The translations under genes and the position numbers were made by a program. Shown here in pieces: positions 8,696 through 17,621 of a DNA stretch of 64,000 nucleotides (its first letter is position 1; each line of letters starts with the position of its first letter). The notes below the pieces were generated by a model, which was not told the origin of the DNA, ran no database searches, and saw only the letters and a list, made by a program, of their open reading frames with translations. This stretch comes from Bog-473 sp049513455 (GTDB lineage Bacteria > Actinomycetota > Acidimicrobiia > Acidimicrobiales > RAAP-2), in the NCBI GenBank assembly GCA_049513455.1, contig JBEKWB010000005.1, forward strand, positions 1 to 64,000, written 5' to 3'.

Positions 8696-9553
8696 GTGTC
8701 GACGCAAAAATCCACGGACGTTCCAGCCATCGAGGACTGGAACCGGCTGTTGGAGGGCCGTGTGGCCGTCGTAACCGGCGGTGGTGACGGCATCGGCGGG
8801 GCGATCTCGCGGCTCTTTGCGGCGCACGGTGCGCTTGTCGAGATAGCCGAGATCGACCCGGATCGGGCCGAGCGAGCCAGGGTCGACATCGAAGGTGCGG
8901 GCGGTACGGCACGCACGCACATTGTGGATGTACGCAAGTTTGACGATGTCGATCGACTCGCCGGCGCGGTACTCGATCAGCATGGTCGGGTCGACGTGTT
9001 GGTCAATAACGTGGGGGACTTCCGGCCTCTTGTGCGGTTTCAGGCTTCGGGACCCGAATCGTGGCAGGCCATGTACGAGATCAACCAACTGCACTTTTAC
9101 TCGGTGACCCGCGCCTTCATCAATCAGATGATGGAAGCGCGACGGGGGTCAATCGTGAACATCCACTCCGTCGAGGGTCTGCGAGGGTACCCCGGCGAAC
9201 CCGTGTACGGCTCCATGAAGGCGGCGATCGCGCACTTCACCACCAGCCTGGCAGTCAATGTCGGTCACTACGGGATCCGAGTCAACGGCATTGGCGTCGA
9301 CCTCACCCAGACACCCCAGGTGGACTATATCTCCGGCTTCGAGGACGCCGAACATCTCTGGCCTTCGTGGGCTCCGATCGGTCGCTTGGGCTGGCCCGAG
9401 GATCAAGCGCGCGTCGCTCTCTTCCTTGCTTCGGACATGTCCGCCTTTGTGACCGGCCATAACATTCCCGTCGACGGCGGGACCAAGGCCGGCGGGGGAT
9501 GGTTCTGGTCGCCGACCGAGCGCCGCTGGGTAAATCGCCCGAAATCCCTCTGA
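8696..9553 (+). CDS. Short-chain dehydrogenase/reductase
   Basis: A 285-residue SDR starting at GTG 8696, preceded by GGAGGA six bases upstream. It has an N-terminal extension of about 20 residues before the cofactor loop VTGGGDGIGGA, then NNVGDF, the catalytic Ser in NIHSVEG, and YGSMK as the YxxxK motif. The C-terminus (FVTGHNIPVDGGTKAGGGWF followed by a short basic tail) is longer than usual. A strong hairpin follows the stop, so this gene is probably transcribed alone. Role inferred as an NAD(P)-dependent alcohol/ketone oxidoreductase of the same catabolic block. Confidence 0.87.
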   Translation: MSTQKSTDVPAIEDWNRLLEGRVAVVTGGGDGIGGAISRLFAAHGALVEIAEIDPDRAERARVDIEGAGGTARTHIVDVRKFDDVDRLAGAVLDQHGRVDVLVNNVGDFRPLVRFQASGPESWQAMYEINQLHFYSVTRAFINQMMEARRGSIVNIHSVEGLRGYPGEPVYGSMKAAIAHFTTSLAVNVGHYGIRVNGIGVDLTQTPQVDYISGFEDAEHLWPSWAPIGRLGWPEDQARVALFLASDMSAFVTGHNIPVDGGTKAGGGWFWSPTERRWVNRPKSL

Positions 9554-9564
9554 ACCTGCGGAGC

Positions 9565-9592
9565 CCATGGCCACCCGAGGGGGAGGCCATGG
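9565..9592 (+). terminator. Hairpin after the SDR gene
   Basis: A perfect 8-base inverted repeat (CCATGGCC / GGCCATGG) with a 12-base loop begins 12 bases after the SDR stop. No U-tract follows, as is common for high-GC actinobacterial terminators. Its role as terminator is inferred from its position. Confidence 0.45.
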
Positions 9593-9643
9593 ACCCAGAT
9601 CGCCTCTATCATCTGGTCTAGACAGGAAAGGGAGGGACGGTCG

Positions 9644-11365
9644 ATGCTCGATACTCTCATTTCAGGCGGAACGGTCGTCGACGGGACCGGGGCTCCCCCA
9701 CGCCGTGCCGATGTCGCCATACAGGGCGACCGGATCGTCAAGATCGGTTCGGTGAGCGATCCGGCCCGGATTACGATCGACGCCAGCGGCAAGCTCGTCA
9801 CACCGGGATTCATCGACGTCCACACGCACTTCGACGCCCAGGTATTCTGGGACGGCGCCCTGACGCCCTCGCCGTTGCACGGGGTAACCACCGCGCTCGC
9901 CGGAAATTGCGGGTTCAGCATCGCGCCCCTTTCGGATGATCCGGCTGACGGCGAGTACCTGATGCGGATGCTGGCCCGGGTCGAGGGCATGCCTCTCGAG
10001 TCCCTGCGTGAGGGCGTTCCATGGAATTGGAAGTCCACCGGGGACTACCTCGCTGCCGTTGAGGGCCGGCTGGGCATAAATGCGGCCTTCATGGTGGGGC
10101 ACTCGGCCATCCGTCGGGTGGTCATGGGCATTCAGGCCTCTGCCCGCCCGGCGACCGACGACGAAGTGACGACAATGGAACGGATGCTCCGCGACGGCCT
10201 CGAGGCGGGGGGGCTGGGGTTCTCTTCGTCCTGGGCCCGCACGCACAACGACGCGGACGGCCACATGGTTCCTTCGCGCTACGCGGAGCGCGATGAGATT
10301 CTCCGGCTCTGCGCGGTTCTGCGCGCCTACGAAGGCACCTCCTTGGAGTTCATCCCGATGAACGGACCACGTTTCGAGCCCTGGGCCGTCGAGCTCATGG
10401 CCGACATGTCGGCGGCGGCACAGCGCCAACTGAACTGGAACGTGATGACGGTATCCGCCGCCAATATCGCGGAGTGCCGGGAAAAGCTCAAGGCGGGTGA
10501 CCGCGCCGCAGAGAAGGGGGGGAAGGTCGTCGCGTTGACGGTACCCATGAGCTTCGGCGCCCGTCTCAACTTCGCCTCCGGATTTGTCTTCGACGCCATG
10601 CCCGACTGGGAGGGTGTCATGGCGCTCCCGCTAGCCGAGAAGCTCGAGGTGTTCCGGGACCCCGAAGGGCGTGCCCGGCTCAACGCCCTCGCCCAGAGCC
10701 CGGCCAACCCGCTGCTGCCGGTGGCCAACTGGTCCGACAAGGTGATCTTTGACGTCGTCGCCCCCGAGAACGAGGAGTACAGAGGGCTTCGAGTGGGCGA
10801 TATCGCCCAGGAGTTGGGGCGAGACCCCTGGGACGTCCTCTGCGACATTGTGGTGGCGGACGATCTCAACACCAGTTTCGGCACCATCCCCCGGCCCGAG
10901 AGCGACGAGGACTGGGCGGCGCGCCTCGAAATCTGGCGAGACCACCGTGCGGTCATCGGCGCCTCCGATGCGGGCGCCCACTTGGACCTTCTCGCCTCCT
11001 TCAACTACGCCACCGAGCTCCTCGGTAAGGCGGTGCGGGGTCACCATCTCCTGTCCTTCGAGGAAGCAATCCATCTGCTGACCGATGTCCAGGGTCGTCT
11101 CTACGGGCTCAAGGACCGCGGGCGTATCGCCGAAGGCTGGTACGCCGACCTCGTCGTGCTCGACCCCGGTACCGTCGGCAGCGGTGACGTTGCGATGCGC
11201 TTCGACCTCCCAGGTGGGGCCGGACGGCTCTACGCCGACGCAGACGGCATAGATCATGTCCTCGTCAACGGACGACGGATCGTGGTTGACGGCCAGCTCA
11301 CCGACGAACGATCCGGAAAACTGCTCCGATCCGGTCGGGACACCGAGACGGCGCCGCTCGATTGA
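9644..11365 (+). CDS. N-acyl-D-amino-acid deacylase family amidohydrolase
   Basis: A 573-residue amidohydrolase of the D-aminoacylase group. The N-terminal beta-sandwich start (LISGGTVVDGTGAP) is followed by the metal motif GFIDVHTHFDAQ at about residue 59-70, the family motif AGNCGFSIAPL at about 86-96, and IGASDAGAHLD near 443. The C-terminal YADLVVLDP returns to the sandwich domain. The family hydrolyses N-acyl-D-amino acids or related cyclic amides, but many actinobacterial members in catabolic clusters have unknown substrates. The ATG is preceded by a strong ribosome site (AAGGGAGGG). A paralogue lies at 62323-63975 with the same motifs. Confidence 0.87.
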   Translation: MLDTLISGGTVVDGTGAPPRRADVAIQGDRIVKIGSVSDPARITIDASGKLVTPGFIDVHTHFDAQVFWDGALTPSPLHGVTTALAGNCGFSIAPLSDDPADGEYLMRMLARVEGMPLESLREGVPWNWKSTGDYLAAVEGRLGINAAFMVGHSAIRRVVMGIQASARPATDDEVTTMERMLRDGLEAGGLGFSSSWARTHNDADGHMVPSRYAERDEILRLCAVLRAYEGTSLEFIPMNGPRFEPWAVELMADMSAAAQRQLNWNVMTVSAANIAECREKLKAGDRAAEKGGKVVALTVPMSFGARLNFASGFVFDAMPDWEGVMALPLAEKLEVFRDPEGRARLNALAQSPANPLLPVANWSDKVIFDVVAPENEEYRGLRVGDIAQELGRDPWDVLCDIVVADDLNTSFGTIPRPESDEDWAARLEIWRDHRAVIGASDAGAHLDLLASFNYATELLGKAVRGHHLLSFEEAIHLLTDVQGRLYGLKDRGRIAEGWYADLVVLDPGTVGSGDVAMRFDLPGGAGRLYADADGIDHVLVNGRRIVVDGQLTDERSGKLLRSGRDTETAPLD

Positions 11366-11412
11366 TCAAATGGAGTGATGCGGCGCCATTGGACCCCTTC
11401 ACATGCCGGATT

Positions 11413-12516
11413 TCATCGGTCATCTTCCCCTTTCCAAAGCCGTGGGACGCGCCACGTAACGAGCAAAGTGCCGATCAGGCAGGCCAGGCCCCCTGACCAC
11501 ACGGCGAATTGTGGTCCCACAAGAGCGGCCGCAACACCAGATTCCCCGTCGCCCAACCGGTTGCCCGCGACTGCAGCGGCAAAGAACGTGCCGGAAAGTC
11601 GGCCTTGGAGGTGATCAGGGGTCCGCCGTTGCAGAATCGAAACGCGAAATACCGTTCCGAAGACATCCGATGCCCCGGCGATGCCCAACAGCGCGAGGCC
11701 GATCCATAGGACGTCGACCACCCCGAACACAACGATCGCCCCGCCCCATCCAAGCATGCAGAAGACTAGGGCGCGCGCTTGTGCGCGAACTCGACCAGTC
11801 CATCCGCTGAGTAAAGAACCGAGAAGTGCCCCCGCCCCGGGCGCCGCAAACAGTAGCCCCACCGTCCCAGCGCCCCCGTGGAACAACCTGATTCCCAAAG
11901 CGGGAAAGACGGCCTTTGGCATCCCGAACGTCATTGCAACCAAGTCGATGCCGAACGTAGCCATGAGCAGTTGCTCTGAACGTAAGAATCTCAACCCGTC
12001 CATCACAGAGCGAAGACTTATCGGGGTTCCACCGGCGGTTGGCGGAAATTTGGGAAGCAACATCGCCGCCGTAAGCGACGCACCGTAGGAGACCACATCG
12101 ACCGTGTAAACCGTCCCAAGCCCAAAGCGGGCAATCACCAGTCCGGCCAAAGATGGGCCGACAACGACCGAAACACTGGAGACAAGGGACTGGAGAGCGT
12201 ACGCACTCGACAGATCCTCTGTTGGGAGAATCATCGGCATGAGCGCAAGTCGTGTTGGCCAATCCAGACCCTGAAAAGCGGCCGATGCCGAGGTGGCCAC
12301 GAATAGCACCCACATCTCGGGATGGGGCATAAAGGCGTTGAGAGCAAGACCGCCGCTCGCTGCCGCCAGCATCACTTGGGCCAGAATCAAAATCCGCCTA
12401 CGATCGATGGCGTCGGCTACGGCGCCTCCACCCAGAGCACCAACCAACGTCACCCACAGTCTCCTGAACGGCTGGTGTCGCCGCAGTGGGGTGACATCCG
12501 CCAAGAGCGACTTCAT
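11413..12516 (-). CDS. MFS exporter of the EntS/DHA3 type, apparently lacking its first membrane segments
   Basis: The protein opens with MKSLLADVTPLRRHQPFRRLW, the usual N-terminus of EntS-like drug/siderophore exporters, but then passes directly to VTLVGALGGGAVADAIDRRR, which in relatives lies in helix 2 and the loop after it. About 40-50 residues covering helix 1 appear to be missing, giving 367 residues against roughly 410-420 for the family. The remainder looks intact, with about ten hydrophobic segments and the charged DRRR loop. The ATG at 12516 is chosen because it matches the family start; the frame extends upstream without homology. The product may be inactive. Comparison with relatives is from memory of the family. 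Confidence 0.72.
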   Translation of the reverse strand: MKSLLADVTPLRRHQPFRRLWVTLVGALGGGAVADAIDRRRILILAQVMLAAASGGLALNAFMPHPEMWVLFVATSASAAFQGLDWPTRLALMPMILPTEDLSSAYALQSLVSSVSVVVGPSLAGLVIARFGLGTVYTVDVVSYGASLTAAMLLPKFPPTAGGTPISLRSVMDGLRFLRSEQLLMATFGIDLVAMTFGMPKAVFPALGIRLFHGGAGTVGLLFAAPGAGALLGSLLSGWTGRVRAQARALVFCMLGWGGAIVVFGVVDVLWIGLALLGIAGASDVFGTVFRVSILQRRTPDHLQGRLSGTFFAAAVAGNRLGDGESGVAAALVGPQFAVWSGGLACLIGTLLVTWRVPRLWKGEDDR

Positions 12517-12591
12517 ACGGAAGTGCAACTTCGGCTGTGGAAGGGCGTCAGCCAGTCGAGCAACGATGCAGATCTTGCTAAATTCAGAATC

Positions 12592-12852
12592 ATGAACTTG
12601 ATCGCGGTCCAAGAGGCGCTGGAACCGGTAGTGAGAATGCTCGCCGTTGAGGATTACCACCTCTCGGTATCCGGAGACGATGACGCGATCCAACTTGAGA
12701 TCACAGCGGGAGAAGAGGCGTGCTCGTATTGCCTCGTATCCAAGTCGACGCTGCGATCGATAGCGCTCGACCACATGACGAAGGCGGGCCTGCCGAATAA
12801 TCTTGAGGTCGGCATCGTCTACCCCGACGATGCATCCACTGAGCCAACCTAA
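12592..12852 (+). CDS. Small CxxC protein, possibly NifU C-terminal-like
   Basis: An 86-residue ORF starting at ATG 12592 and diverging from the MFS gene. It contains an acidic stretch (SGDDDAIQLEI) followed by a CSYC motif at about residue 45 and then an amphipathic helix (STLRSIALDHMTKAG). The order, acidic beta-hairpin then CxxC then helix, resembles the C-terminal Fe-S scaffold domain of NifU, but the similarity is loose and I would not assign a function from it. The ribosome site is weak. The small gene at 12888 follows in the same direction. Confidence 0.5.
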   Translation: MNLIAVQEALEPVVRMLAVEDYHLSVSGDDDAIQLEITAGEEACSYCLVSKSTLRSIALDHMTKAGLPNNLEVGIVYPDDASTEPT

Positions 12853-12887
12853 TTATGGAACACCCACACGAAGGGAGATAGGCGAGG

Positions 12888-13121
12888 ATGAATCTTGAGC
12901 AAACTCTGGAGAAGATTGTTGAGCACGCCCACGAGGAACTGCGCATCGTCCGGAAGCGAGCCGAAGAGAAGACGGCTGCCCGCGACCACGGCAAGGATTA
13001 CCATGAGGCTCAAGCTGCGGCTGATCGTCTGGACCACTATGCTCATCTGGTCCGTCGTTTGCACGACGCAGAATTCAAAGACGGCTGGCGACACGAGAGC
13101 TTGAATGAAGGGTCTGCGTGA
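12888..13121 (+). CDS. Small charged helical protein, unknown function
   Basis: A 77-residue ORF with a good ribosome site (AGGCGAGG) just before the ATG. The composition is almost wholly helical and highly charged (EQTLEKIVEHAHEELRIVRK, then RDHGKDYHEAQAAADRLDHY), suggesting a helical hairpin or coiled coil. No signal peptide, Cys or membrane segment is present. It lies 36 bases after the CxxC ORF, so the two may be co-transcribed. I do not recognise the family. Confidence 0.5.
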   Translation: MNLEQTLEKIVEHAHEELRIVRKRAEEKTAARDHGKDYHEAQAAADRLDHYAHLVRRLHDAEFKDGWRHESLNEGSA

Positions 13122-13176
13122 ACCACACGCAGGCCAGCGATTCGCTGCTTGTACTGTTCAGTTCCTCAGACCTCGG

Positions 13177-13920
13177 TCAAAGAAGTTTCGGCTGGCTCTG
13201 ACTACGAGACACATGTTGGCGCGCCGGATCAAGGCGCATTGATTCGTATGCCGAGAGGATCGACCGGACCCCTATTGACCAGAGGCTGGTGTCGCTACCT
13301 CCCGCCCGCAATGCGTCGACCTCGGCCAACAGGGTGACCGCCATCCAAGCGGGGACCTTGGTACCACGCATGTCGGCGCCCCTCAGCGCTTGTCGGACTT
13401 TCTGTTCACGATCGGGCGTCAAACGGGGATTCTGCCAGGTAAAGGCCTCCGAACTCTGTGGCACCGACGGGTGCTGGTTCGCGCAGTAGTCATCGATGAG
13501 CGCCCGGTAGCGTGCGGCAATCGAGTCGACGGCCTCCCTTCGTTTGATCTGCCCGCCGAGCATCCCCAGAAGGGGCTCCTGCCAGATGCTACGACCAACG
13601 GCAAATCCAGCAAAGCCCGACAAAGGGGCCGCCGTTTCAATCCAATGCTCGACTCTCGACATGGGAGCGTTGCGGCCGAGCACAATACATTCGGCCGGAT
13701 GCTGGATATCGATGGCAACCGTTCTCAGTACTTCCTCAGCGCCCTCAGTCGTCTCATATCCCTCCAGTTTCCAGACTGTCGGGTGCACCCCGCCCTCCCT
13801 CATCGCGGTGAGGGTCTCCGCAGTAAGCGTGGGACGAGCCCGCTCATCGAAGTGAGATTGGTCCTCGTACTGCGCCAGCTGTTGGCCCGTGGGTGGTATC
13901 AGAAGTTCGATGCAAGGCGT
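13177..13920 (-). pseudogene. 5'-truncated DUF2090 protein (C-terminal domain related to IolC-type proteins)
   Basis: Open on the minus strand from a TGA at 13921-13923 to 13177. The reading gives family-like sequence from its very first codons (ELLIPPTGQQLAQY, then FDERARPTLTAETL) through VWKLEGYET, CIVLGRNAPMSRVEHWI and GFAVGRSIWQEPL, which are DUF2090 hallmarks. The first ATG (13803) lies inside the conserved domain, so a protein from there would lack the domain's start, and no start codon is seen in the upstream part. In the usual form this domain is preceded by a longer N-terminal region, which is absent here. I read it as a relic, not a working gene. Confidence 0.6.
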
Positions 13921-14289
13921 TCAATTTGGGTCACCCGCGTTGAGTTATCGTCGGCAGGGTTGTAACGGACGAGAACGAGTCAAACGAAATTCGACGGTGA
14001 TTCGGAGCCCGAGAGAGCATCAGCCAGGCTGCCCGCGCCCTAGTGAAGTTGGTCTTGCGGGTGATCGGTCATACCGGACGTCGGCTTATGAATATGGTCA
14101 CCGCCCGCACGGGCGGTCCGGATCACACACCACCGGCCCACGACGAGGGTGCGTCGCTAGCTGGGAACGACTCTTCGTCGGCTTCCTGCACGGAGTCAAT
14201 ATGTTCACTAGGTGTCCCGGTCTGGCCGTCGCTGTCCTCCGATACTCGTCCCTTGGATTCATCCGCCACAGATTCGCTCCTCTCCTTCA
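13921..14289. other. Apparent non-coding / decayed stretch
   Basis: No ORF here resembles a protein family. Several overlapping short frames exist but have low-complexity or implausible composition. The stretch lies between two gene remnants and is probably degraded coding sequence. Confidence 0.4.
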
Positions 14290-14493
14290 TGGGTGGCGCG
14301 GAACTTCCGGTTCACTCACGACTTCCCCTGGTACGTGAACGTCCGGGAACTCAACGTGAAGTACCGTTCCGGCTCCGGCGCGGCGGAATCCGCCGCCCTG
14401 GCCGAGCGCTTGGGCATGTCCTCCTCGGCGTTGTTCGAGGCCCTGCAAGGCAACCCTTTGGCCTCGCAGTATACCTGCAGCGGCCTCCGATAA
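14290..14493 (+). pseudogene. Possible remnant of a beta-hydroxyacid (3-hydroxyisobutyrate-type) dehydrogenase
   Basis: The frame holds AALAERLGMSSSALFEALQGNPLASQY, split here as AALAERLGMSSSALFEAL and QGNPLASQY. It resembles the C-terminal helical domain of 3-hydroxyisobutyrate dehydrogenase relatives, where a helix of this kind precedes a G-G-P-L-type turn. There is no cofactor domain upstream and no sensible start, and the segment ends abruptly at a stop just before the next gene. If the resemblance is real, this is a small gene fragment. Confidence is low because the match is short. Confidence 0.3.
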
Positions 14494-14502
14494 CGTAAGC
14501 CA

Positions 14503-15513
14503 ATGCAGGTTCTCCTCACTGCGGTGGCCTATGAATCCTTCGGTGCCCAGATTTCCCGATCTGGGGTCGACTGGCTCGTGATGAAGGGAGATGGCACTCT
14601 TTCTGACCCGCACGGTGTGCCGAAAGATCGGGCGGACGCGCACCCGGAGATCGCATGGGGAACTTCTGATCTCTTCCGAGAAGGGGCCCCGCTGGTGCCG
14701 TTCTTCGCGTTCATGCTCGAGAGTGCGGGACTCGCGTGGTTCCAGTCCCCAGCCGCCGGCTATGACAATCCGGAGTTTCGGATGCTGGTAGACAAAGGGG
14801 TTCGGGTCACCAATGCCCACGTCAACAGCCTGCCCATCGCTGAGTTCGTGATGCGCTCGGTGCTCGACGAGTTTCAGGAGGCCGCGCAGTGGCGAGAGCT
14901 GGCGTTGGAGCGGCGGTGGAAAATTCACGACTGGCGCGAGGTGTCGGGCTCGACCTGGCTCATCGTCGGGCTCGGAGGAATCGGAACCGAAGTCGCTCGT
15001 AGAGCGCAAGCATTCGGCGTGCGGGTGATCGGCTGTCGACGACACCCGTCCCCCGACGACCCAACCGAGCGAACCATCACTCCCGACCAACTCGACCAAG
15101 TGCTCGGACTCGCTGACGTGGTGGTCCTCGCCGCTCCTGCCACCCCCGAGACGGACAACCTCGTGGACGCAGACTTCCTCAGCAGGACAAAGCCCGGGAG
15201 CCTGCTCGTCAATGTGGCGCGGGGCACACTGATCGACGACAACGCCTTGATCGCGAACCTGGATTCCGGGCACCTTTCGCTCGCAATTCTGGACGTCTTC
15301 CGGACCGAGCCGCTTCCGGGGGATCACCCGTTCTGGTCACATCCGTCCGTCCGGGTCACCCCACACAATGCCGCCGGAGGTGTCGGCCGATTCCAGAGGC
15401 AAGCCGATTTGTTCAGCGAGAATCTCGACCGCTACCTCGACGGCCGTCCCATGCTGAACGACGTCACCGACGCGATCGCCCAGGGGCCTCGTTCAAATTC
15501 TGCTGGTCAATGA
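14503..15513 (+). CDS. D-isomer-specific 2-hydroxyacid dehydrogenase
   Basis: A 336-residue NAD(P)-dependent dehydrogenase of the D-2-hydroxyacid family. The cofactor loop VGLGGIGTEVARRAQ is at about residue 154. The catalytic Arg is in NVARGTLID (about 240), the Glu in DVFRTEPLPGDHPFW (about 266) and the His in TPHNAAG (about 287). The substrate-binding domain is made from both ends of the chain. The family reduces 2-keto acids such as glyoxylate, hydroxypyruvate or branched keto acids; the exact substrate is not evident. A second member is at 19642-20631. Confidence 0.88.
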   Translation: MQVLLTAVAYESFGAQISRSGVDWLVMKGDGTLSDPHGVPKDRADAHPEIAWGTSDLFREGAPLVPFFAFMLESAGLAWFQSPAAGYDNPEFRMLVDKGVRVTNAHVNSLPIAEFVMRSVLDEFQEAAQWRELALERRWKIHDWREVSGSTWLIVGLGGIGTEVARRAQAFGVRVIGCRRHPSPDDPTERTITPDQLDQVLGLADVVVLAAPATPETDNLVDADFLSRTKPGSLLVNVARGTLIDDNALIANLDSGHLSLAILDVFRTEPLPGDHPFWSHPSVRVTPHNAAGGVGRFQRQADLFSENLDRYLDGRPMLNDVTDAIAQGPRSNSAGQ

Positions 15514-15644
15514 AACCAGCGCTGGGATCCTTCGGTGGGATTGGAGGGGGCGGACCCGCCACTCGACGTCACCAGGTGCCGATGATCTCCCAGCGCACAG
15601 CCGATGTGTCCGAGGGCGGACGAGATAATAGGCTGAGGGTCTCT

Positions 15645-16385
15645 ATGGGCAGGTATTTTACGCGACGCTGCATCTGTCTCCATGTGGTGACTCTGCTCCT
15701 GGTCTCGTCGTTTATTTTGGCGGCGTGGTGGCAGTACGAGTCCGCTCGAGGTGGGAACGCATTGAGCTGGGCGTATGTATTCGAATGGCCGGCGTTTGCC
15801 ATTTACGCCATCTATATGTGGTGGCAATTGATCCACGACAGGCACACGGCCTTCGACAAGCTCTGGGCCGCCAAGCAGCATGCCGCCGCCGACGCATCCG
15901 GAACACCCCTCTATGAGATTCCAGGTTGGGCGTTGGACAAGACGCTCTACCGGGAGGTGGTCGACGCCAGCCTCGAAGCCGCCAGTTCTCCCGTGTTGTC
16001 CGTCGGCGAGACCCGGGCCTTCACACCACCCGAGCTTGGTGACGGCCAGAGTATCGAACGGAGTCTTGCGGCCCGCCCGCAGGTCGACGAGTGGGTGGAA
16101 GATCTCGCCGATGACGGCGCCTCGCCGGTAATTGATGCGCGAATCGTCGACGTGAAAGTGCACGTGGACGAAGAGCTCAACGCCTACAACCGATACCTGG
16201 GCGAACTCAACTGGAGGGATCCCCCCAAGCATTGGGGCTCACGGTGGAGTTGGGGACGTCGTGGCGCCGCAAAAGTGAGTGGAGCTCCCGTCTCCCCACC
16301 GACGGATTCGATCGAGGGGCAGCGAAGTGAGTTGCCGGCGGCTGATCGTGACGCGACATCCAAGGACGAGTTCGATCGTCGGTAA
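15645..16385 (+). CDS. Conserved actinobacterial membrane protein
   Basis: A 246-residue protein with two N-terminal membrane segments (LHVVTLLLVSSFILAAWW at about 11-28, and a segment around AFAIYAIYMWWQLI near 50-63) separated by the conserved stretch GNALSWAYVFEWP, then a long soluble tail ending in DEELNAYNRYLGELNW. Relatives in actinobacteria are often labelled as a glucitol-operon regulator, but the sequence shows no DNA-binding domain and that label is doubtful. The frame is open from an ATG at 15510 that overlaps the previous stop. I prefer 15645 because the family's conserved N-terminus begins there and a GAGGG ribosome site precedes it. Confidence 0.68.
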   Translation: MGRYFTRRCICLHVVTLLLVSSFILAAWWQYESARGGNALSWAYVFEWPAFAIYAIYMWWQLIHDRHTAFDKLWAAKQHAAADASGTPLYEIPGWALDKTLYREVVDASLEAASSPVLSVGETRAFTPPELGDGQSIERSLAARPQVDEWVEDLADDGASPVIDARIVDVKVHVDEELNAYNRYLGELNWRDPPKHWGSRWSWGRRGAAKVSGAPVSPPTDSIEGQRSELPAADRDATSKDEFDRR

Positions 16386-16466
16386 TCCGACAATCGATAT
16401 CAGCGCAACTGTCGAGCTTCCCTTTTCACCAGTCGAGCCGTTACATGGAGGAAAGAAGGCCTCGCT

Positions 16467-16489
16467 TCGCCCCTTGGGGGAAGGGGCGA
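16467..16489 (+). terminator. GC-rich hairpin before the pirin gene
   Basis: TCGCCCCTT and AAGGGGCGA form a perfect 9-base stem around GGGGG, 82 bases after the membrane-protein stop. No U-tract follows. It probably ends the upstream transcript; this is inferred. Confidence 0.4.
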
Positions 16490-16571
16490 GGTACCCGGCC
16501 AAATGGCTACCCAAGGAGCTAAGATTGATGCGCTTTCCGAATCGGATCCGCACTCCGGATAGGAGATCCCG

Positions 16572-17582
16572 ATGCCTGCAGTGACAGTCAGCAACTTGGC
16601 AACGTTGCCCAGAGTCCCCGCACCCGATCGCGCGTCGGCCACCGAACGTCCGGTCGTTTCCCTCACTACGGCTCCCAATGGGCTCGAGGGCGAGGGGTTC
16701 CCCGTGCGCCGGGCCTTCGCCGGCATGTCACTCCAGGCGTTGGACCCCTTCGTACATATGGACCAAATGGGTGAAGTCGACTACGCGCCGGGCGAGCCCA
16801 AGGGGACTCCCTGGCATCCCCACCGTGGGTTTGAGACGGTGACCTACATGATCGACGGGACGTTCGCCCATCAGGATTCACATGGCGGTGGCGGTCTGAT
16901 TACCAACGGGGCCACGCAGTGGATGACCGCCGGTGGAGGGATTCTGCATATCGAGACGCCCCCCGAAGAGCTCGTGGTGTCGGGTGGCTTGTTCCACGGG
17001 ATCCAGCTCTGGGTCAACCTGCCGGCCAAGGAGAAGATGATCCCGCCGGCGTACCAGAACCTCGAAGCCGATCAAGTGGCATTGTTGTCCTCCCCTGACG
17101 GAGGATCCTTGGTGCGAGTGATCGCCGGCGAGGTGGGCGGGCACCACGGTCCTGGGTCGACGCACACCCCGATGGCGCTGATCCATGCCACCTTGTCCCC
17201 GGGCTCCCTCCTGGAACTCCCCTGGAATCCACGGTTCAACGCACTCGCCTACGTGCTGTCGGGAGCAGGTCGAGTGGGCGGCGAACGGCGAGAAGCACGG
17301 ACCGGCCAACTGGTGGCGTTTGGACCCGGAGCCTGGCTGACCATTTTGAACGACGAGCGTGCGAAGGCCAGCAGCGGCGATCTGGACATCCTGGTTCTCG
17401 GGGGCCAGCCGATCGGCGAGCCCGTCGAGCACTATGGGCCGTTTGTCATGAACACGCGAGATGAGATCATGCAGGCACTGGAAGACTTTGAAGCTGGCCG
17501 ACTCGGCAGGGTCCCGGCCAACGCGCTCATGCCGCACACGCCGGACCCGGACCCCGTCCGGGTCGAACATACCGGGATCTGA
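16572..17582 (+). CDS. Pirin-family bicupin
   Basis: A 336-residue pirin homologue with two cupin domains. The N-terminal metal site is clear: HPHRGFETV (about residue 78-86), HQDSHGG (about 101) and GILHIE (about 124-129) give the His/Glu iron ligands. The C-terminal cupin (from about 195) lacks an obvious metal set, as usual. The family includes quercetinase-like dioxygenases and stress-linked regulators; the activity here is unknown. It is longer than typical pirins (about 290) because of a 25-residue N-terminal lead and a C-terminal tail. It converges on the secreted-protein gene at 17622. Confidence 0.85.
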   Translation: MPAVTVSNLATLPRVPAPDRASATERPVVSLTTAPNGLEGEGFPVRRAFAGMSLQALDPFVHMDQMGEVDYAPGEPKGTPWHPHRGFETVTYMIDGTFAHQDSHGGGGLITNGATQWMTAGGGILHIETPPEELVVSGGLFHGIQLWVNLPAKEKMIPPAYQNLEADQVALLSSPDGGSLVRVIAGEVGGHHGPGSTHTPMALIHATLSPGSLLELPWNPRFNALAYVLSGAGRVGGERREARTGQLVAFGPGAWLTILNDERAKASSGDLDILVLGGQPIGEPVEHYGPFVMNTRDEIMQALEDFEAGRLGRVPANALMPHTPDPDPVRVEHTGI

Positions 17583-17621
17583 GCGTCACGTCGCGTCGGC
17601 CGGGCGAACCTCCGCCGCGCT

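Noticed and set aside
12322..12591. Upstream extension of the small CxxC ORF
   Set aside because: It lies antisense to the N-terminus of the MFS gene and is Arg/Pro/Gln-rich. The protein-like part starts at ATG 12592.
16467..16489. Hairpin considered as a riboswitch ahead of pirin
   Set aside because: It is a plain stem-loop without a conserved junction or any known aptamer pattern; a terminator is simpler.
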